Below, one piece after another: positions 12,627 to 22,461 of a stretch of DNA of 27,068 nucleotides. Origin of the DNA: CADEFF01 sp964569315 (lineage in GTDB: Bacteria > Pseudomonadota > Alphaproteobacteria > Dongiales > Dongiaceae). The notes under the pieces were generated by a model. That model saw nothing but the letters and a program-made list of their open reading frames with translations, was not told where the DNA came from and searched no databases. The stretch covers positions 1 through 27,068 of the forward strand of contig CAZMUZ010000045.1 in NCBI GenBank assembly GCA_964569315.1, given 5' to 3'. Position 1 is the stretch's first letter. The number at the start of each line of letters is the position of its first letter. The position numbers and the translations under genes were made by a program.

Positions 12627-14717
12627 CTACCGTCCCTCGCGGCGCCAGCCGAGGAGGGCGGTGCCGAGCAGCAGGATGAGCAGCAGCCAGACCGGCAGCA
12701 GCGGCGTCGCATCGACGCCGGTTACGACATAGTCCTCGTTGCTGCGGAGCCCGATCCAGTTGCTGCCGGCGGCATCGCGCCCCGGCCTTACCCGGCGGAC
12801 CTGCGGCAGGGCGCCGTCGGCGATGCGGATGATGCCGCCGCCGCTCGCTTCCACCAGCGGCTTCGCCAGCGCATCGGTCGAGCGGAGATCGGCATATTCT
12901 TTGGAGTTGAGCGCGCCCGCCGCGGCGAAGGCGGTGCGCTCGCCGTCGCTCACCTTGTAGAGGCCGTTCTCCTCCGCGAGCGTCTCGGCGACGGCGCGCC
13001 CGTCGCCCTGGTCGGCGAGCGGCACGGCGATGCTGCGGCCGGAAGGCAGCGTGACCTCCACCGTCTCCGGCTGATCGCCGAGACTGCGCCGCGTGATACC
13101 GAGCTTGCCCTCGGCGATGACCGCGCGGAGATCCTCCTCCTCGAGCTCCGGCTCCTTCATCAGCCAGTGCGCCACGCGGCGCAGCAGCTCGGCCTGCGGC
13201 CCGCCGCCTTCGTAGCCCCGGGACCAGAGCCAGATCTCGTCCGAGAGGAGCTGCGCGACGCGGCCCTTGCCGATGCGGTTCAGCACCAGCAGTGGCTGAC
13301 CCTCGAGACCGGTCATCACCGCCGAGCCCTGCATGACGTTCGCGCCGACCTGCCGGAACCAGCGGCCCCAGGCCGGCGGCTCGCTCCCGCCGCCTGGAAG
13401 CCCGGCCGTCACCGGATGGCGCCGGCCGATCTCGCTGATGGCGGGCTTGAAGCTGCCCTGCAGCACGTCGCCGGTCGGCGCCGCCGGGAAGATGCGCCCC
13501 AGGGGCGAGTTGTAGAGCGTGTAGGCGCCGGCGTAGGAGCTGCCGGCGGCATCGAGCAGCGCGCCGCCATCCTCGACGAAATGGGCGATGTTCTCGAGAT
13601 AGGTGCGGGGCAGCACGCCGCGCCGCTGATAGCGGTCGAAGATGATGAGGTCGAACTCGTCGAGCTTCACCTCGAAGAGCTCGCGGATCGGGAAGGCGAT
13701 CAGCGAGAGCTCGCCGATCGGCGTGCCGTCCTGCTTCTCCGGCGGACGCAGGATGGTGAAATGCACGAGATCGACGCCGGGATCGGCCTTCAGCAGGTTG
13801 CGCCAGGTGCGCTCGCCCGGATGCGGCTCGCCGGAGACCAGCAGCACGCGTAGGCGGTCGCGCACGCCGTTGATGGTGATGAAGGCGCGGTTGTTGGCGA
13901 GGGTGAGCTCGCGCGGGCCCGCCTGCACTTCGATCTCGAAGAGCGTCTGCCCCGCATGGTCGAGCTCGAGCTCGAGCGGCACTTCCTGGCCGATCGGCAC
14001 GGTGACCGGCGGCTGCGGCTCGCCGTCGCGAAGGATGGTGACCTGGGTCTGGCGTGGCGCGCTTGCCTCGGCCTCGGGCGGCGCGCCCAGATCCTCGACG
14101 CGGATCGTCATCTGCACCGGCTGGCCGACGAGCCCGAAGCTCGGCACGGTCGGCACGGAGAGCCGCCGGTCGCCCTCGTCCGGCAGCCCGGTCAGCAGCA
14201 GATGGACCGGCGCCTCGAAGCCCAGCTTCGCGAGGTCGGGCGGCAGGTCGTGGATCTGGCCGTCGCTCAGCAGCACGATGCCGGCGATGCGGCTCGCCGG
14301 CACATCGGCCAGCGCCTGGGTCACCGGCCCGAAGAGCGCGGTGCCGTCGTCGCCTTCCTCGCGCCGCGGCCCGACGCGCACGACGCGCAGCTCCATGCCG
14401 GGAATCTCGCGGAGCCGCCGCTCGATCTCGGGCGCTGCGGCCGCAAGCTGGTCGGGACGCGGCGCCACCCGCTCGCTCGAGGACTGGTCGATCGCAAGCA
14501 CCGCCACATCCTCGATCAGCCGCCGCTGCTCCTCGACCAGCGAGGGGTTGGCGAGCCCGGCCAGCAGGAGAAGGATCGCGGCCGCGCGCCAGCCGGCGCC
14601 GCGCGCGTGGCGCCAGACCGCGAGCGCCAGCATGAGCAGCGCCACGCCGCCCAGCGCCGCAATCAGCCACCAGGGCAGCAGCGGGGCGAAATCGATGCTG
14701 AGATGGCCGACCGTCAT
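12627..14717 (-). CDS. Membrane protein with VWA-like and glutamine-amidotransferase-like domains
   Basis: This is the last gene of the MoxR operon. The 696-residue product has two N-terminal transmembrane segments (about 15-34 and 46-58) and one near the C-terminus (LLPVWLLLILLLGTALL). The first large domain has a von Willebrand A-type MIDAS pattern, Asp77-Gln-Ser-Ser-Ser81 with SDG at 151-153. From about residue 280 a class I glutamine-amidotransferase-like fold is suggested by VRDRLRVLLVSGEPHPGER, FDLIIFDRYQRRG and the later HPVTAGL. No Cys nucleophile is seen, so it is probably non-catalytic. Both domains should face the periplasm. The ATG at 14717 has GAGG upstream. I infer that it cooperates with the DUF4159 and DUF58 proteins in an envelope complex energised by MoxR; the substrate is unknown. 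Confidence 0.85.
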   Translation of the reverse strand: MTVGHLSIDFAPLLPWWLIAALGGVALLMLALAVWRHARGAGWRAAAILLLLAGLANPSLVEEQRRLIEDVAVLAIDQSSSERVAPRPDQLAAAAPEIERRLREIPGMELRVVRVGPRREEGDDGTALFGPVTQALADVPASRIAGIVLLSDGQIHDLPPDLAKLGFEAPVHLLLTGLPDEGDRRLSVPTVPSFGLVGQPVQMTIRVEDLGAPPEAEASAPRQTQVTILRDGEPQPPVTVPIGQEVPLELELDHAGQTLFEIEVQAGPRELTLANNRAFITINGVRDRLRVLLVSGEPHPGERTWRNLLKADPGVDLVHFTILRPPEKQDGTPIGELSLIAFPIRELFEVKLDEFDLIIFDRYQRRGVLPRTYLENIAHFVEDGGALLDAAGSSYAGAYTLYNSPLGRIFPAAPTGDVLQGSFKPAISEIGRRHPVTAGLPGGGSEPPAWGRWFRQVGANVMQGSAVMTGLEGQPLLVLNRIGKGRVAQLLSDEIWLWSRGYEGGGPQAELLRRVAHWLMKEPELEEEDLRAVIAEGKLGITRRSLGDQPETVEVTLPSGRSIAVPLADQGDGRAVAETLAEENGLYKVSDGERTAFAAAGALNSKEYADLRSTDALAKPLVEASGGGIIRIADGALPQVRRVRPGRDAAGSNWIGLRSNEDYVVTGVDATPLLPVWLLLILLLGTALLGWRREGR

Positions 14718-14767
14718 GCGAGGACCTCGGTCGGAGCCCGTCGAAGGATGAACCGCTCGATGCGATT

Positions 14768-14883
14768 CCCTCCCCCCTTGCGGGGGAGGGCGAGGGTGGG
14801 GGGTGTCGTGCCGACACGCATCGTCGTTCCGGCGCGGACGCGCCTACCCCTCACCCCTCCCTCTCCCGCAAGGGGAGAGGGGG
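14768..14883. repeat. Pair of facing GC-rich hairpins interrupting the MoxR operon
   Basis: The 196-base gap between two operon genes contains several stems: CCCTCCCCC/GGGGGAGGG (14768-14790), GTGTCG/CGACAC around 14812-14827, GGCGCG/CGCGCC around 14831-14844, and CCCTCTCCC/GGGAGAGGG (14859-14881). The first and last halves face each other (CCCTC...TTGCGG and CCGCAA...GAGGG), so the whole region can also fold as one large inverted repeat. These are typical of short dispersed proteobacterial repeats. On the transcript they lie just before the VWA-type gene, where they could weaken or protect the downstream message. Confidence 0.7.
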
Positions 14884-14913
14884 ATAGGCGAGCAAGGCCG
14901 AGCCGAACGGCCC

Positions 14914-17688
14914 TCATTGCCCGAGCCTTTCGAGAATGGCCGGCACATGGACCTGATCGGATTTGTAGTTTCCGGTCAGCGCATACATCACGAGGTTGAC
15001 ACCGAAGCGGTAGGCATATTCGCGCTGCTTCTGCCCGCCCGGCACGGTCGCGTAGATCGGCCGGCCTGAATCGTCGATCGCCCAGGCGGCGGCCCAGTCG
15101 TTGCTGCCGATCACGACCGAGGAGACGCCGTCATTGACGCGACCCTCGCCCTGCTCGACCCAGAGCGTGCCGCCGGCCCAGCGGCCGGGAAACTCGCGCA
15201 GGAGATAGAACGCCTTGGTCAGCACATGGTCGGGCGGCACGGGGATGAGCGCCGGAATGTCGAGCCCGCGCACGAGCTCGTTGAAGCGCGCCATGCCGGT
15301 GCCGGCATCGCCGTCGCGCGTATCGAAGAGAATGAGGCCGCCATTGCGGAGATAGAGGTTCACCCGCTGCAGCGCGTCGTCGGTAAGCGGGCGATTCTCC
15401 GGCGCGATCGGCCAATAGATCAGCGGGAAGAACGCGAGCTCGTCGCGCGCGAGATCGATTCCGACCGGCTCGCCCACATCGACGGCGGTGCGCTGGCGGA
15501 GCACGAGGCTGAGGCCGAGCAGGCCCTGCTCGCTTTCGCGATCGACGGACTGGTCGTCGGTGCGCACGAAAGCGAGGCGCATGGCGCCGGTCATCTCCAG
15601 CGCGTAGTCGTCGCTGCCGGGGTCGGTCTGCTGCGCCGCCAGGGGCGTCGCCGCCGCGACCAGCAGGGCGAACGCCATGCCCGCCGCCACGCGGCTCGGG
15701 CGCGGCAGCAGCCCGCGCAACGCCAGCGAGATCAGGAGATCGCCGAGAAACAGAAGCAGCGCTGCGGCGAAGAGCCAGGGTTGCAGGTCGAACGCCCGGT
15801 CCGCGGCGCCGTAGGATTCCGTCGCCACCCCCTGCGGCAGGGCGCCGAGCGGCCGGAAATCGGCAAGGCCGGTGCCGAGATTGAGGGCCCGTTGCGTCGT
15901 CTCGCTGCCGTAGAAGCCGGGCGGGTGCTGCGGCCCGACTTCGCCCTTGTCGAAGATCGCGGCGGGTGCCGGGAGCGCCAGCGGCGGCGGCGCGCCGAGC
16001 AGGCCGAAGCCGTCGAGGCCGAGGCGCGGCGGCAGGCTTGTCGCCGCCGCTTCGCCGGCGACGCCTTCGCTCAGCGCCACGATGCGGTTCAGCATCTGCA
16101 CGAAGAGGCCGGAAAGGGCGAGGTTCGACCAGTCGGCGTTGGCGGTGGTGTGAACCAGCACGAGCCAGCCCTTGCCGCGATGCTCGGCGGTGACGAGCGG
16201 CGTGCCGTCGGTCAGCGTCGCCCAGGTCTTGTCGCCGAGCGAGAGCTCCGGCTCGGCCAGCACCTGGCGATAGATCCGGACGTCGGGCGGCAGTGCGAGG
16301 CCGGCGAAGGGTGTGCTCGGGCCGAAGGGGGCGATCTCGGCCGGCTGCTCCCAGGTGAGCGCGCCGCCGAGCGTGCGGTCGCCGCCGCGAAGCTGCACCG
16401 GCAGCAGCGCGTCCGCATTCTGCGCCAGCCGCGGCCCGGCGAAGCGCAGCAGCATGCCGCCGCGCTCGATCCAGCCCTGGAGCGCCCCGGTCTCTTCCTC
16501 GGTCAGGCTGCCGACATCGGCCAGCATCAGCACCGCGAGCCCGCGCTGGAGCAGGTCGGCGATGGTGCCTTCGCGGAGATCGGTGCCGGGGCCGAGCGCG
16601 CGGCGGAGATAGTAGAGCTCGCCGACCAGCGTCTCTTCCTCGCCGGCCTGGCCGCCGGAGACGAGGCCGATCGGCCGCTGGCGCCATTGCGCATCGACGA
16701 GGAAGGTGGCGCCCGCGGAAGGCTCGCCTTCGATCCGCACCGAGGCGATGCGGTTGCGCAGCTCGACCGGCAGCCGGATCGCATGGCTCGCGCTGCGCTG
16801 GCCCGCCGCGAAGCGGACGGTCTCGCGCGCCACCGGCCGGCCCTGCAGATCGCTCGCCACGATGGTGAAGGGATGTTCGCCGCCCGCCGCGACGCGCTCG
16901 AAATTGAGGGTGAGGGCGTCGGCGGCGCTCGCCGGCGGCCGCTGCAGGAGGGCGCGCGCCTCGGGCGGATCGAGCATGACCCGGAGCGGGCCGCGCTCGC
17001 GCAAAGCCAGTGCCAGACGCTCGGCGCCGTCGGACGGCTCGGTTGCGCCTGCGTCCGCCCCTGCGTCCGCCCCTGCGCCCGCCCCTGCGCCCGTGACGTC
17101 GGCGATGCCGTCGCTGAGCCAGACGCTTTCCAGGGCGCCGGCCGGGAGCTGTTCGAGGGCAGCCGCGGCGGCGCGCCGATCGGTCGACCAGGGTTGCGGC
17201 GCTATGAGTTGCAGCGCACGCGCCGCTTCGCCGGCCTCCATGAGCCCGCTCGGCGAGATCGGCCGGCCGTCGCCTGAGGGCGCCGTCGCGAGAAGCGCCA
17301 CCGGGCGCTCGGCGCGCCCCGCCTCGGCGACGAGGTTGCGCATGGCGGCGGCACGCGATTCCCAGCGCGGCGCCGACGCCCAGCCATTGTCGACGACGAT
17401 GAGGAGCGGTCCGGCGCCCTCGATCGGCGGGCGCGCATTCAGGAGCGGTCCGGCCAGCGCGAGGATGAGGAGGCTCGCGATGGCGAGCCGCAGCAGCAGC
17501 AGCCAGAGCGGGGTGCGGTGCGGCGTCTCCTCGCGCGGCGCCAGGCCGAAGAGGAGCCGGATCGCCGGGAAGGCGATGCGCTTCGGCGCGGGCGGCGTCA
17601 CCCGCAAGAGCCACCAGAGCACCGGCAGAGTCAGCAGCGCCACCAGCACCCAGGGCGTCACGAAGGAGAGCGGGCCCAGCCCCAGCAT
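14914..17688 (-). CDS. BatA-like N-terminal / DUF4159 membrane protein
   Basis: The 924-residue product begins with the BatA-type aerotolerance N-terminus: transmembrane segments at about 11-29 and 61-82 around PAPKRIAFPAIRLLFGL. A VWA-like domain follows, whose first MIDAS strand reads LLIVVDNGWAS (about 95-105), not the D-x-S-x-S needed for metal binding, although WLSDG is present. A long periplasmic region with a second GATase-like part comes next, then two transmembrane helices at about 628-680. The C-terminal DUF4159 domain spans about 700-910 (FFPLIYWPIAPENRPL, LYLRNGGLILFDTRDGD, NDWAAAW, YAYRFGVNLVMYALTGNYK). A 12-bp repeat gives a GAGADAGADAGA linker. The ATG at 17688 lies three bases after the DUF58 stop, so the genes are coupled. 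Family function is unknown. Confidence 0.9.
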   Translation of the reverse strand: MLGLGPLSFVTPWVLVALLTLPVLWWLLRVTPPAPKRIAFPAIRLLFGLAPREETPHRTPLWLLLLRLAIASLLILALAGPLLNARPPIEGAGPLLIVVDNGWASAPRWESRAAAMRNLVAEAGRAERPVALLATAPSGDGRPISPSGLMEAGEAARALQLIAPQPWSTDRRAAAAALEQLPAGALESVWLSDGIADVTGAGAGAGADAGADAGATEPSDGAERLALALRERGPLRVMLDPPEARALLQRPPASAADALTLNFERVAAGGEHPFTIVASDLQGRPVARETVRFAAGQRSASHAIRLPVELRNRIASVRIEGEPSAGATFLVDAQWRQRPIGLVSGGQAGEEETLVGELYYLRRALGPGTDLREGTIADLLQRGLAVLMLADVGSLTEEETGALQGWIERGGMLLRFAGPRLAQNADALLPVQLRGGDRTLGGALTWEQPAEIAPFGPSTPFAGLALPPDVRIYRQVLAEPELSLGDKTWATLTDGTPLVTAEHRGKGWLVLVHTTANADWSNLALSGLFVQMLNRIVALSEGVAGEAAATSLPPRLGLDGFGLLGAPPPLALPAPAAIFDKGEVGPQHPPGFYGSETTQRALNLGTGLADFRPLGALPQGVATESYGAADRAFDLQPWLFAAALLLFLGDLLISLALRGLLPRPSRVAAGMAFALLVAAATPLAAQQTDPGSDDYALEMTGAMRLAFVRTDDQSVDRESEQGLLGLSLVLRQRTAVDVGEPVGIDLARDELAFFPLIYWPIAPENRPLTDDALQRVNLYLRNGGLILFDTRDGDAGTGMARFNELVRGLDIPALIPVPPDHVLTKAFYLLREFPGRWAGGTLWVEQGEGRVNDGVSSVVIGSNDWAAAWAIDDSGRPIYATVPGGQKQREYAYRFGVNLVMYALTGNYKSDQVHVPAILERLGQ
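17048..17094 (-). repeat. 12-bp in-frame tandem repeat inside the DUF4159 gene
   Basis: About four units of CCTGCGTCCGCC or its variant CCTGCGCCCGCC follow each other, encoding an Ala/Gly/Asp linker (GAGAGADAGADAGA). The unit length is a multiple of three, so copy-number changes would alter linker length without breaking the frame. Confidence 0.8.
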
Positions 17689-17691
17689 CGC

Positions 17692-18570
17692 TCAGCCCGG
17701 CCGCTCGGTGAGGCGGCGATGCAGGGCGAGGAGCGGCGCCTGCGGCGGCCGGTCGGTGGTGGTACGGGTGGCACTCCAGCCGATGGCGCGCGCGAGATCG
17801 GCGAGGCCCGCGCAATGGGTCTCGAAGCGCTCGCGATACTGGTCGCGCACCATCTCGACGCGCCCCAGCAGCAGTGCGCCCTCGGTCTCGAGCCCTTCGA
17901 ACCGGACGCGGCCGAGGAAGGGCAGGGATTCTTCCGCCGGATCGAGGAGCTGCAGGATATGGCCATGCACGCGGGCCTCGGCGAAGCCTGCGAGGCTCCG
18001 CTCGATCTCCGGCAGGGGCGAAAGAAAGTCCCCGATCAGCACCAGCTCGGCATGGCGCGGCAGCGCGGCTGGCCGGGGCAGGCTCGCCTCGCTGTCGCGT
18101 TCGGCCAGCAGATGGCGCGCGATGCGGTCGATCGCGCTGCGGCCCGCCGTCGGCCGCATCCCGGCGCCGAGCAGCGCGACGCGCTCGCCGCCGGCCAACA
18201 GCAGGATCGCCAGCGCCAGCGTCAGGAGCTCCGCCTGCCCGGATTTCTCGGGCAGGTTCCGGTCCGAGCGGTAATGCATGGAGGGCGAGCGGTCGCACCA
18301 GAGGAAGATGCTCTGCGCCGCCGCCCACTCGGTTTCGCGCACGAAGACCGGATCGGCCTTCGCGGATTGCCGCCAGTCGATGGCACTGGTGGCGTCGCCC
18401 GGCTGGTAGCGGCGGAACTGCCAGAAGGTCTCGCCCTGGCCGACGCGGCGCCGGCCATGCTCGCCGAACTCGACCGTGGCCGCGATGCGATGGGCGGCCA
18501 CCAGCAGCGGAGGCACGCGCGCGGCCAGCGCCTCGGCCCGGTTGCGGAGCGCGCCGCTCTCGGCGGTCAT
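17692..18570 (-). CDS. DUF58 domain protein (VWA-like partner of MoxR)
   Basis: The 292-residue cytoplasmic-looking protein shows the DUF58 signature RRYQPGDATSAIDWRQSAKA at 53-72, followed by an intact MIDAS-type D93-R-S-P-S97 in a VWA-like fold. No transmembrane helix precedes the domain, unlike some longer DUF58 proteins. DUF58 proteins are consistently encoded beside MoxR ATPases and are thought to link the ATPase to membrane partners. The ATG at 18570 is the first in-frame start before the domain, with a modest GAG upstream. It lies 47 bases after the MoxR stop and three bases before the DUF4159 gene. Confidence 0.92.
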   Translation of the reverse strand: MTAESGALRNRAEALAARVPPLLVAAHRIAATVEFGEHGRRRVGQGETFWQFRRYQPGDATSAIDWRQSAKADPVFVRETEWAAAQSIFLWCDRSPSMHYRSDRNLPEKSGQAELLTLALAILLLAGGERVALLGAGMRPTAGRSAIDRIARHLLAERDSEASLPRPAALPRHAELVLIGDFLSPLPEIERSLAGFAEARVHGHILQLLDPAEESLPFLGRVRFEGLETEGALLLGRVEMVRDQYRERFETHCAGLADLARAIGWSATRTTTDRPPQAPLLALHRRLTERPG

Positions 18571-18617
18571 GGCTCGATCCCGAAGGGATGCGCCGACGAA
18601 GGAGACAAGGTCGCCGC

Positions 18618-19622
<1,005 letters not shown>

Positions 19623-19663
19623 CGCCGGCGGCTCCTGAGATGAGAGTGAAGAGCGAACATTCT

Positions 19664-20215
19664 ATGACCGGCGACAGGGGCTCAGAAAGCACTCTTTCGT
19701 TACTGTCTCCGGGCGGCAGGAAGCTTCGCGATTGTGGCGATTTGACGATGCGAATCGCCCGCGACGGAACCTGGTACTACCAAGGGTCGCCGATCGGCCG
19801 GAGGCCGCTGGTGAAGCTGTTTGCGTCGGTTCTCCGGCGCGAGCCGGACGGTCGCTACTGGCTGGTCACGCCGGTCGAGCGCGGCACGATCGAGGTCGAG
19901 GATGCGCCCTTCACCGCGGTCGAAGTGACGGCCACCGGCGAAGGCCGCGACCAGTGCCTCGAATTTCGCACGAATCTGGACGAGATGGTGGTGGCGGACG
20001 AGGCGCACCCGATCCGGGTCGCGCACCACCCGGAGACGGGAGAGCCCAGCCCCTATATCATGGTGCGCGATGGGCTCGAGGCGCGCATGCTGAGACCCGT
20101 GTTCTACGAGCTCGTGGCGCTCGGCGAGATGCGCCGCATAGAGGGCGAGGAACGGCTGGGCGTATGGAGCAAGGGTCGATTCTTCAGCCTGGGACGCGTC
20201 GAGACGCCGCGCTGA
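19664..20215 (+). CDS. DUF1285 family protein
   Basis: The 183-residue soluble protein contains the features of DUF1285: IARDGTWYYQGSPIGRRPLV, KLFASVLRREPDGRYWLVTP, VEDAPFTAVEV, and a C-terminal RPVFYELV. No enzymatic motif is known to me, and the family function is uncharacterised. The ATG at 19664 and another eight codons earlier (19640) are both in frame; neither has a strong ribosome-binding site. I chose 19664, which leaves more room for promoters in the divergent spacer. The gene overlaps the start of the Nudix gene, so it heads a tight five-gene operon. Confidence 0.85.
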   Translation: MTGDRGSESTLSLLSPGGRKLRDCGDLTMRIARDGTWYYQGSPIGRRPLVKLFASVLRREPDGRYWLVTPVERGTIEVEDAPFTAVEVTATGEGRDQCLEFRTNLDEMVVADEAHPIRVAHHPETGEPSPYIMVRDGLEARMLRPVFYELVALGEMRRIEGEERLGVWSKGRFFSLGRVETPR

Positions 20216-20847
20216 CCCTCGCGACGATCCGCGAGCGGCTGGCGCAGCACCGTCCCGGCCGCCGGCGCGCGCCGCCGGGCCCTGCGGCCGAGACCCTGCC
20301 GCTCGCGCCGCGCGGCGATCGCGGTCCCGATCTGCCGCCGCAGAGAAAGCTGGTGCCGGCGGCAGTGCTGGTGCCGCTCGTCGCGCGCGACGGCGCCCTG
20401 ACCGTGCTGCTCACCCGGCGCACGGCGACGATGACCTCCCATGGCGGGCAGGTGAGCTTTCCCGGCGGGCGCATCGATCCGGAGGATGCCGACGCGGTCG
20501 CCGCCGCGCTGCGCGAGGCGGAGGAGGAGATCGGCCTCGCCCCGCGCCATGTCGCGCCGCTCGGGCGGCTCGACATCTATGTGACGGGGACCGGTTACGA
20601 GGTGGCGCCGGTGGTGGGTCTGGTGACGCCGCCCTTCGAGCTGGTCATGAATCCGACAGAGGTGGCGGCGATCTTCGAGGTGCCGCTCGAATTCTTCCTC
20701 GACCGGACGAACCACCGGCTCGGCAGCCGCACCTATGACGGGGTGCTGCACTACTTCTATGAGATGCCCTGGGGCGAGCATTATATTTGGGGAGCCACGG
20801 CCGGGATGCTGGTGAATCTCGCGGAGGTGCTGGGCGAAAGCGAATGA
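20164..20847 (+). CDS. CoA pyrophosphatase-type Nudix hydrolase
   Basis: The 227-residue protein carries a full Nudix box: GG at 101-102, then Glu and REAEEEIGL at 118-125. It is preceded by the CoA-pyrophosphatase block LLTRRTATMTSHGGQVSFPG at 82-101, which separates this family (NudL/PCD1 type) from other Nudix enzymes. It should hydrolyse CoA or its oxidised derivatives to phosphopantetheine and 3',5'-ADP. The ATG at 20164 lies 52 bases inside the DUF1285 gene. It is the only credible start because there is no later ATG before the domain. The stop TGA overlaps the next ATG as ATGA. Confidence 0.93.
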   Translation: MEQGSILQPGTRRDAALTLATIRERLAQHRPGRRRAPPGPAAETLPLAPRGDRGPDLPPQRKLVPAAVLVPLVARDGALTVLLTRRTATMTSHGGQVSFPGGRIDPEDADAVAAALREAEEEIGLAPRHVAPLGRLDIYVTGTGYEVAPVVGLVTPPFELVMNPTEVAAIFEVPLEFFLDRTNHRLGSRTYDGVLHYFYEMPWGEHYIWGATAGMLVNLAEVLGESE

Positions 20848-21116
20848 GACAGTTCCTCACGATCGTCATCCCGCTGCTGCTGCCGACATTGCTCTATTTC
20901 GGCTACCTCTCGCTGGTCCGCCGCCGGTCCGCGGGCGGCGGCGCGACGGTCGCCTCCGCCGACATTCCCTGGGTCTGGCTTGCCGGCGCCGGCGTGCTGC
21001 TGCTGGCGGTGACCCTGCTGGCGGTCGCGCTCTTCGGCGGCGCCGACCCCGGCAGCCACTACGAGCCGCCGAGGATGATCGACGGGCAGGTGCAGCCCGG
21101 CGGCTTCAGCGACTGA
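20844..21116 (+). CDS. Small two-helix membrane protein (DUF6111-like)
   Basis: The 90-residue product has two hydrophobic segments, at about 4-24 (FLTIVIPLLLPTLLYFGYL) and 43-64 (WVWLAGAGVLLLAVTLLAV), joined by a basic loop (VRRRS). A polar tail with HYEPPRMIDGQVQPGGF follows. The pattern and the position between a Nudix gene and cca resemble the alphaproteobacterial DUF6111 proteins, but I hold this only as likely. The ATG at 20844 overlaps the Nudix stop by four bases (ATGA), showing translational coupling. The function is unknown; the conserved tail suggests more than a simple anchor. Confidence 0.82.
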   Translation: MRQFLTIVIPLLLPTLLYFGYLSLVRRRSAGGGATVASADIPWVWLAGAGVLLLAVTLLAVALFGGADPGSHYEPPRMIDGQVQPGGFSD

Positions 21117-21132
21117 GGCGACCGGATCCGCC

Positions 21133-22461
21133 ATGCAAACGCGTCGCCTGCCGCCGCAACCCTGGATGAGCGATCCGGCGACCGAGGCCGTGCTGCGCGC
21201 GCTCGCCGCGGACGGCGCCGAGATCCGCTTCGTCGGCGGCTGCGTGCGCGATGCGGCGGTCGGCCGCCCGGTCAAGGATATCGACATCGCGACGCCCGAC
21301 AGGCCGGAGACGGTGACGGCCCTGCTGGAGCGCGCCGCGATCAAGGCGGTGCCGACCGGCCTCGCGCACGGGACCGTCACCGCGGTCGCCGACGGCCGGC
21401 CTTTCGAGGTGACGACGCTCCGGCGCGACATCGAGACGGACGGCCGCCACGCCCGGGTCGAGTTCACCGACGACTGGGTGGCCGACGCCTCGCGCCGCGA
21501 CCTCACCTTCAACGCGCTCTCGCTCCGGCCGTCGGGCGAGCTCTTCGACCCCTTCGACGGCCTCGCCGATCTGCAGGCGGGCCGGGTGCGCTTCGTGGGC
21601 GAGCCGCGCGCGCGCATCGAGGAGGATGTGCTGCGGCTGCTTCGCTTCTTCCGCTTCTACGCCCATTTCGGCAAGCCGCCGCCGGACGAGGCGGCGCTCG
21701 CCGCCTGCACGGCGCTGGCGCCGAAGCTGCCGGATCTTTCCGGCGAGCGGGTGCAGGCGGAGCTCCTCAAGCTGCTGGCGGCGCCCGATCCGGCGCCGGT
21801 GATCGCGCTGATGCGCGATCGCGGGGTGCTGCAGCATCTGCTGCCCGAAGCCACCGCCATCGACCGCCTCGCCGGGCTGGTGCGGGCCGAGAACGCCTCG
21901 AGCAAGCCCGCCCAGAAAGCGGCTCCGATGCCGGAAGGCGCCACGCCTCCCGTGACGGAGGCGAAGGCCGCCGCGCCGAAAACTGCCGAAGCCATCGTTG
22001 CGAAGCCGGATCCGCTGCGCCGTCTCGCGGCCTTGCTGGTGGGCGGCGAGGGTGCTGCGCGCCGGGTCGGCGAGCGGCTGAAGCTCTCCGGCGCGGATCG
22101 CGACCGGCTGGTGCAGCTCGGCGACGCCTCCGATCTCGTGCCGTCGCTGGACGAGCGGGAACGCCGGCTCCGGCTCTATCGCTTCGGCCCCACGCTGTTC
22201 CGCGACCGCGCGCTGCTCGGCTGGGCGATCGCGCCGAAGAGCGATGGCGACTCCTGGCATGGTCTCGTCGCCATGGCCGAGGCGCCGATCCCGGAATTCC
22301 CCCTGAAGGGCCGCGATGCGCTGGAGCTGGGGCTCGCCGCGGGCCCCGAGGTCGGGCGGCTGCTCGCCGCGGTCGAGCGTTGGTGGACCGAGGGCGATTT
22401 CCGCGCCGATCGCAAGGCCTGCCTCGCCCGGCTGAAGGAGCTCGCCGGCCGTGCCGGCTGA
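21133..22461 (+). CDS. cca: CCA tRNA nucleotidyltransferase
   Basis: This class II nucleotidyltransferase adds or repairs the 3' CCA of tRNAs. The head domain shows FVGGCVRDAAVG at 33-44, the metal-binding KDIDIA with Asp49 and Asp51, the FEVTTLRRD block and the RRDLTFNAL motif at 121-129. The neck has EDVLRLLRFFRF. Length is 442 residues. An Ala/Pro/Lys-rich stretch at about 253-291 is inserted in the helical tail between GLVRAE and PDPLRRLAAL; it is low-complexity and probably a flexible loop. Since the tRNA gene in this window already encodes CCA, repair is the likely main role. The ATG at 21133 is 16 bases after the small membrane gene. Confidence 0.95.
   Translation: MQTRRLPPQPWMSDPATEAVLRALAADGAEIRFVGGCVRDAAVGRPVKDIDIATPDRPETVTALLERAAIKAVPTGLAHGTVTAVADGRPFEVTTLRRDIETDGRHARVEFTDDWVADASRRDLTFNALSLRPSGELFDPFDGLADLQAGRVRFVGEPRARIEEDVLRLLRFFRFYAHFGKPPPDEAALAACTALAPKLPDLSGERVQAELLKLLAAPDPAPVIALMRDRGVLQHLLPEATAIDRLAGLVRAENASSKPAQKAAPMPEGATPPVTEAKAAAPKTAEAIVAKPDPLRRLAALLVGGEGAARRVGERLKLSGADRDRLVQLGDASDLVPSLDERERRLRLYRFGPTLFRDRALLGWAIAPKSDGDSWHGLVAMAEAPIPEFPLKGRDALELGLAAGPEVGRLLAAVERWWTEGDFRADRKACLARLKELAGRAG

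Noticed and set aside
12439..14817. Minus-strand open frame of 792 codons over the VWA/GATase-like gene
   Set aside because: Low-complexity shadow frame; the alternative frame has transmembrane segments, MIDAS and SDG motifs and a ribosome-binding site.
15131..18328. Minus-strand open frame of 1065 codons
   Set aside because: It is the out-of-frame shadow of the DUF4159 and DUF58 genes, almost wholly Arg/Ala/Pro/Gly, with no recognisable motif.
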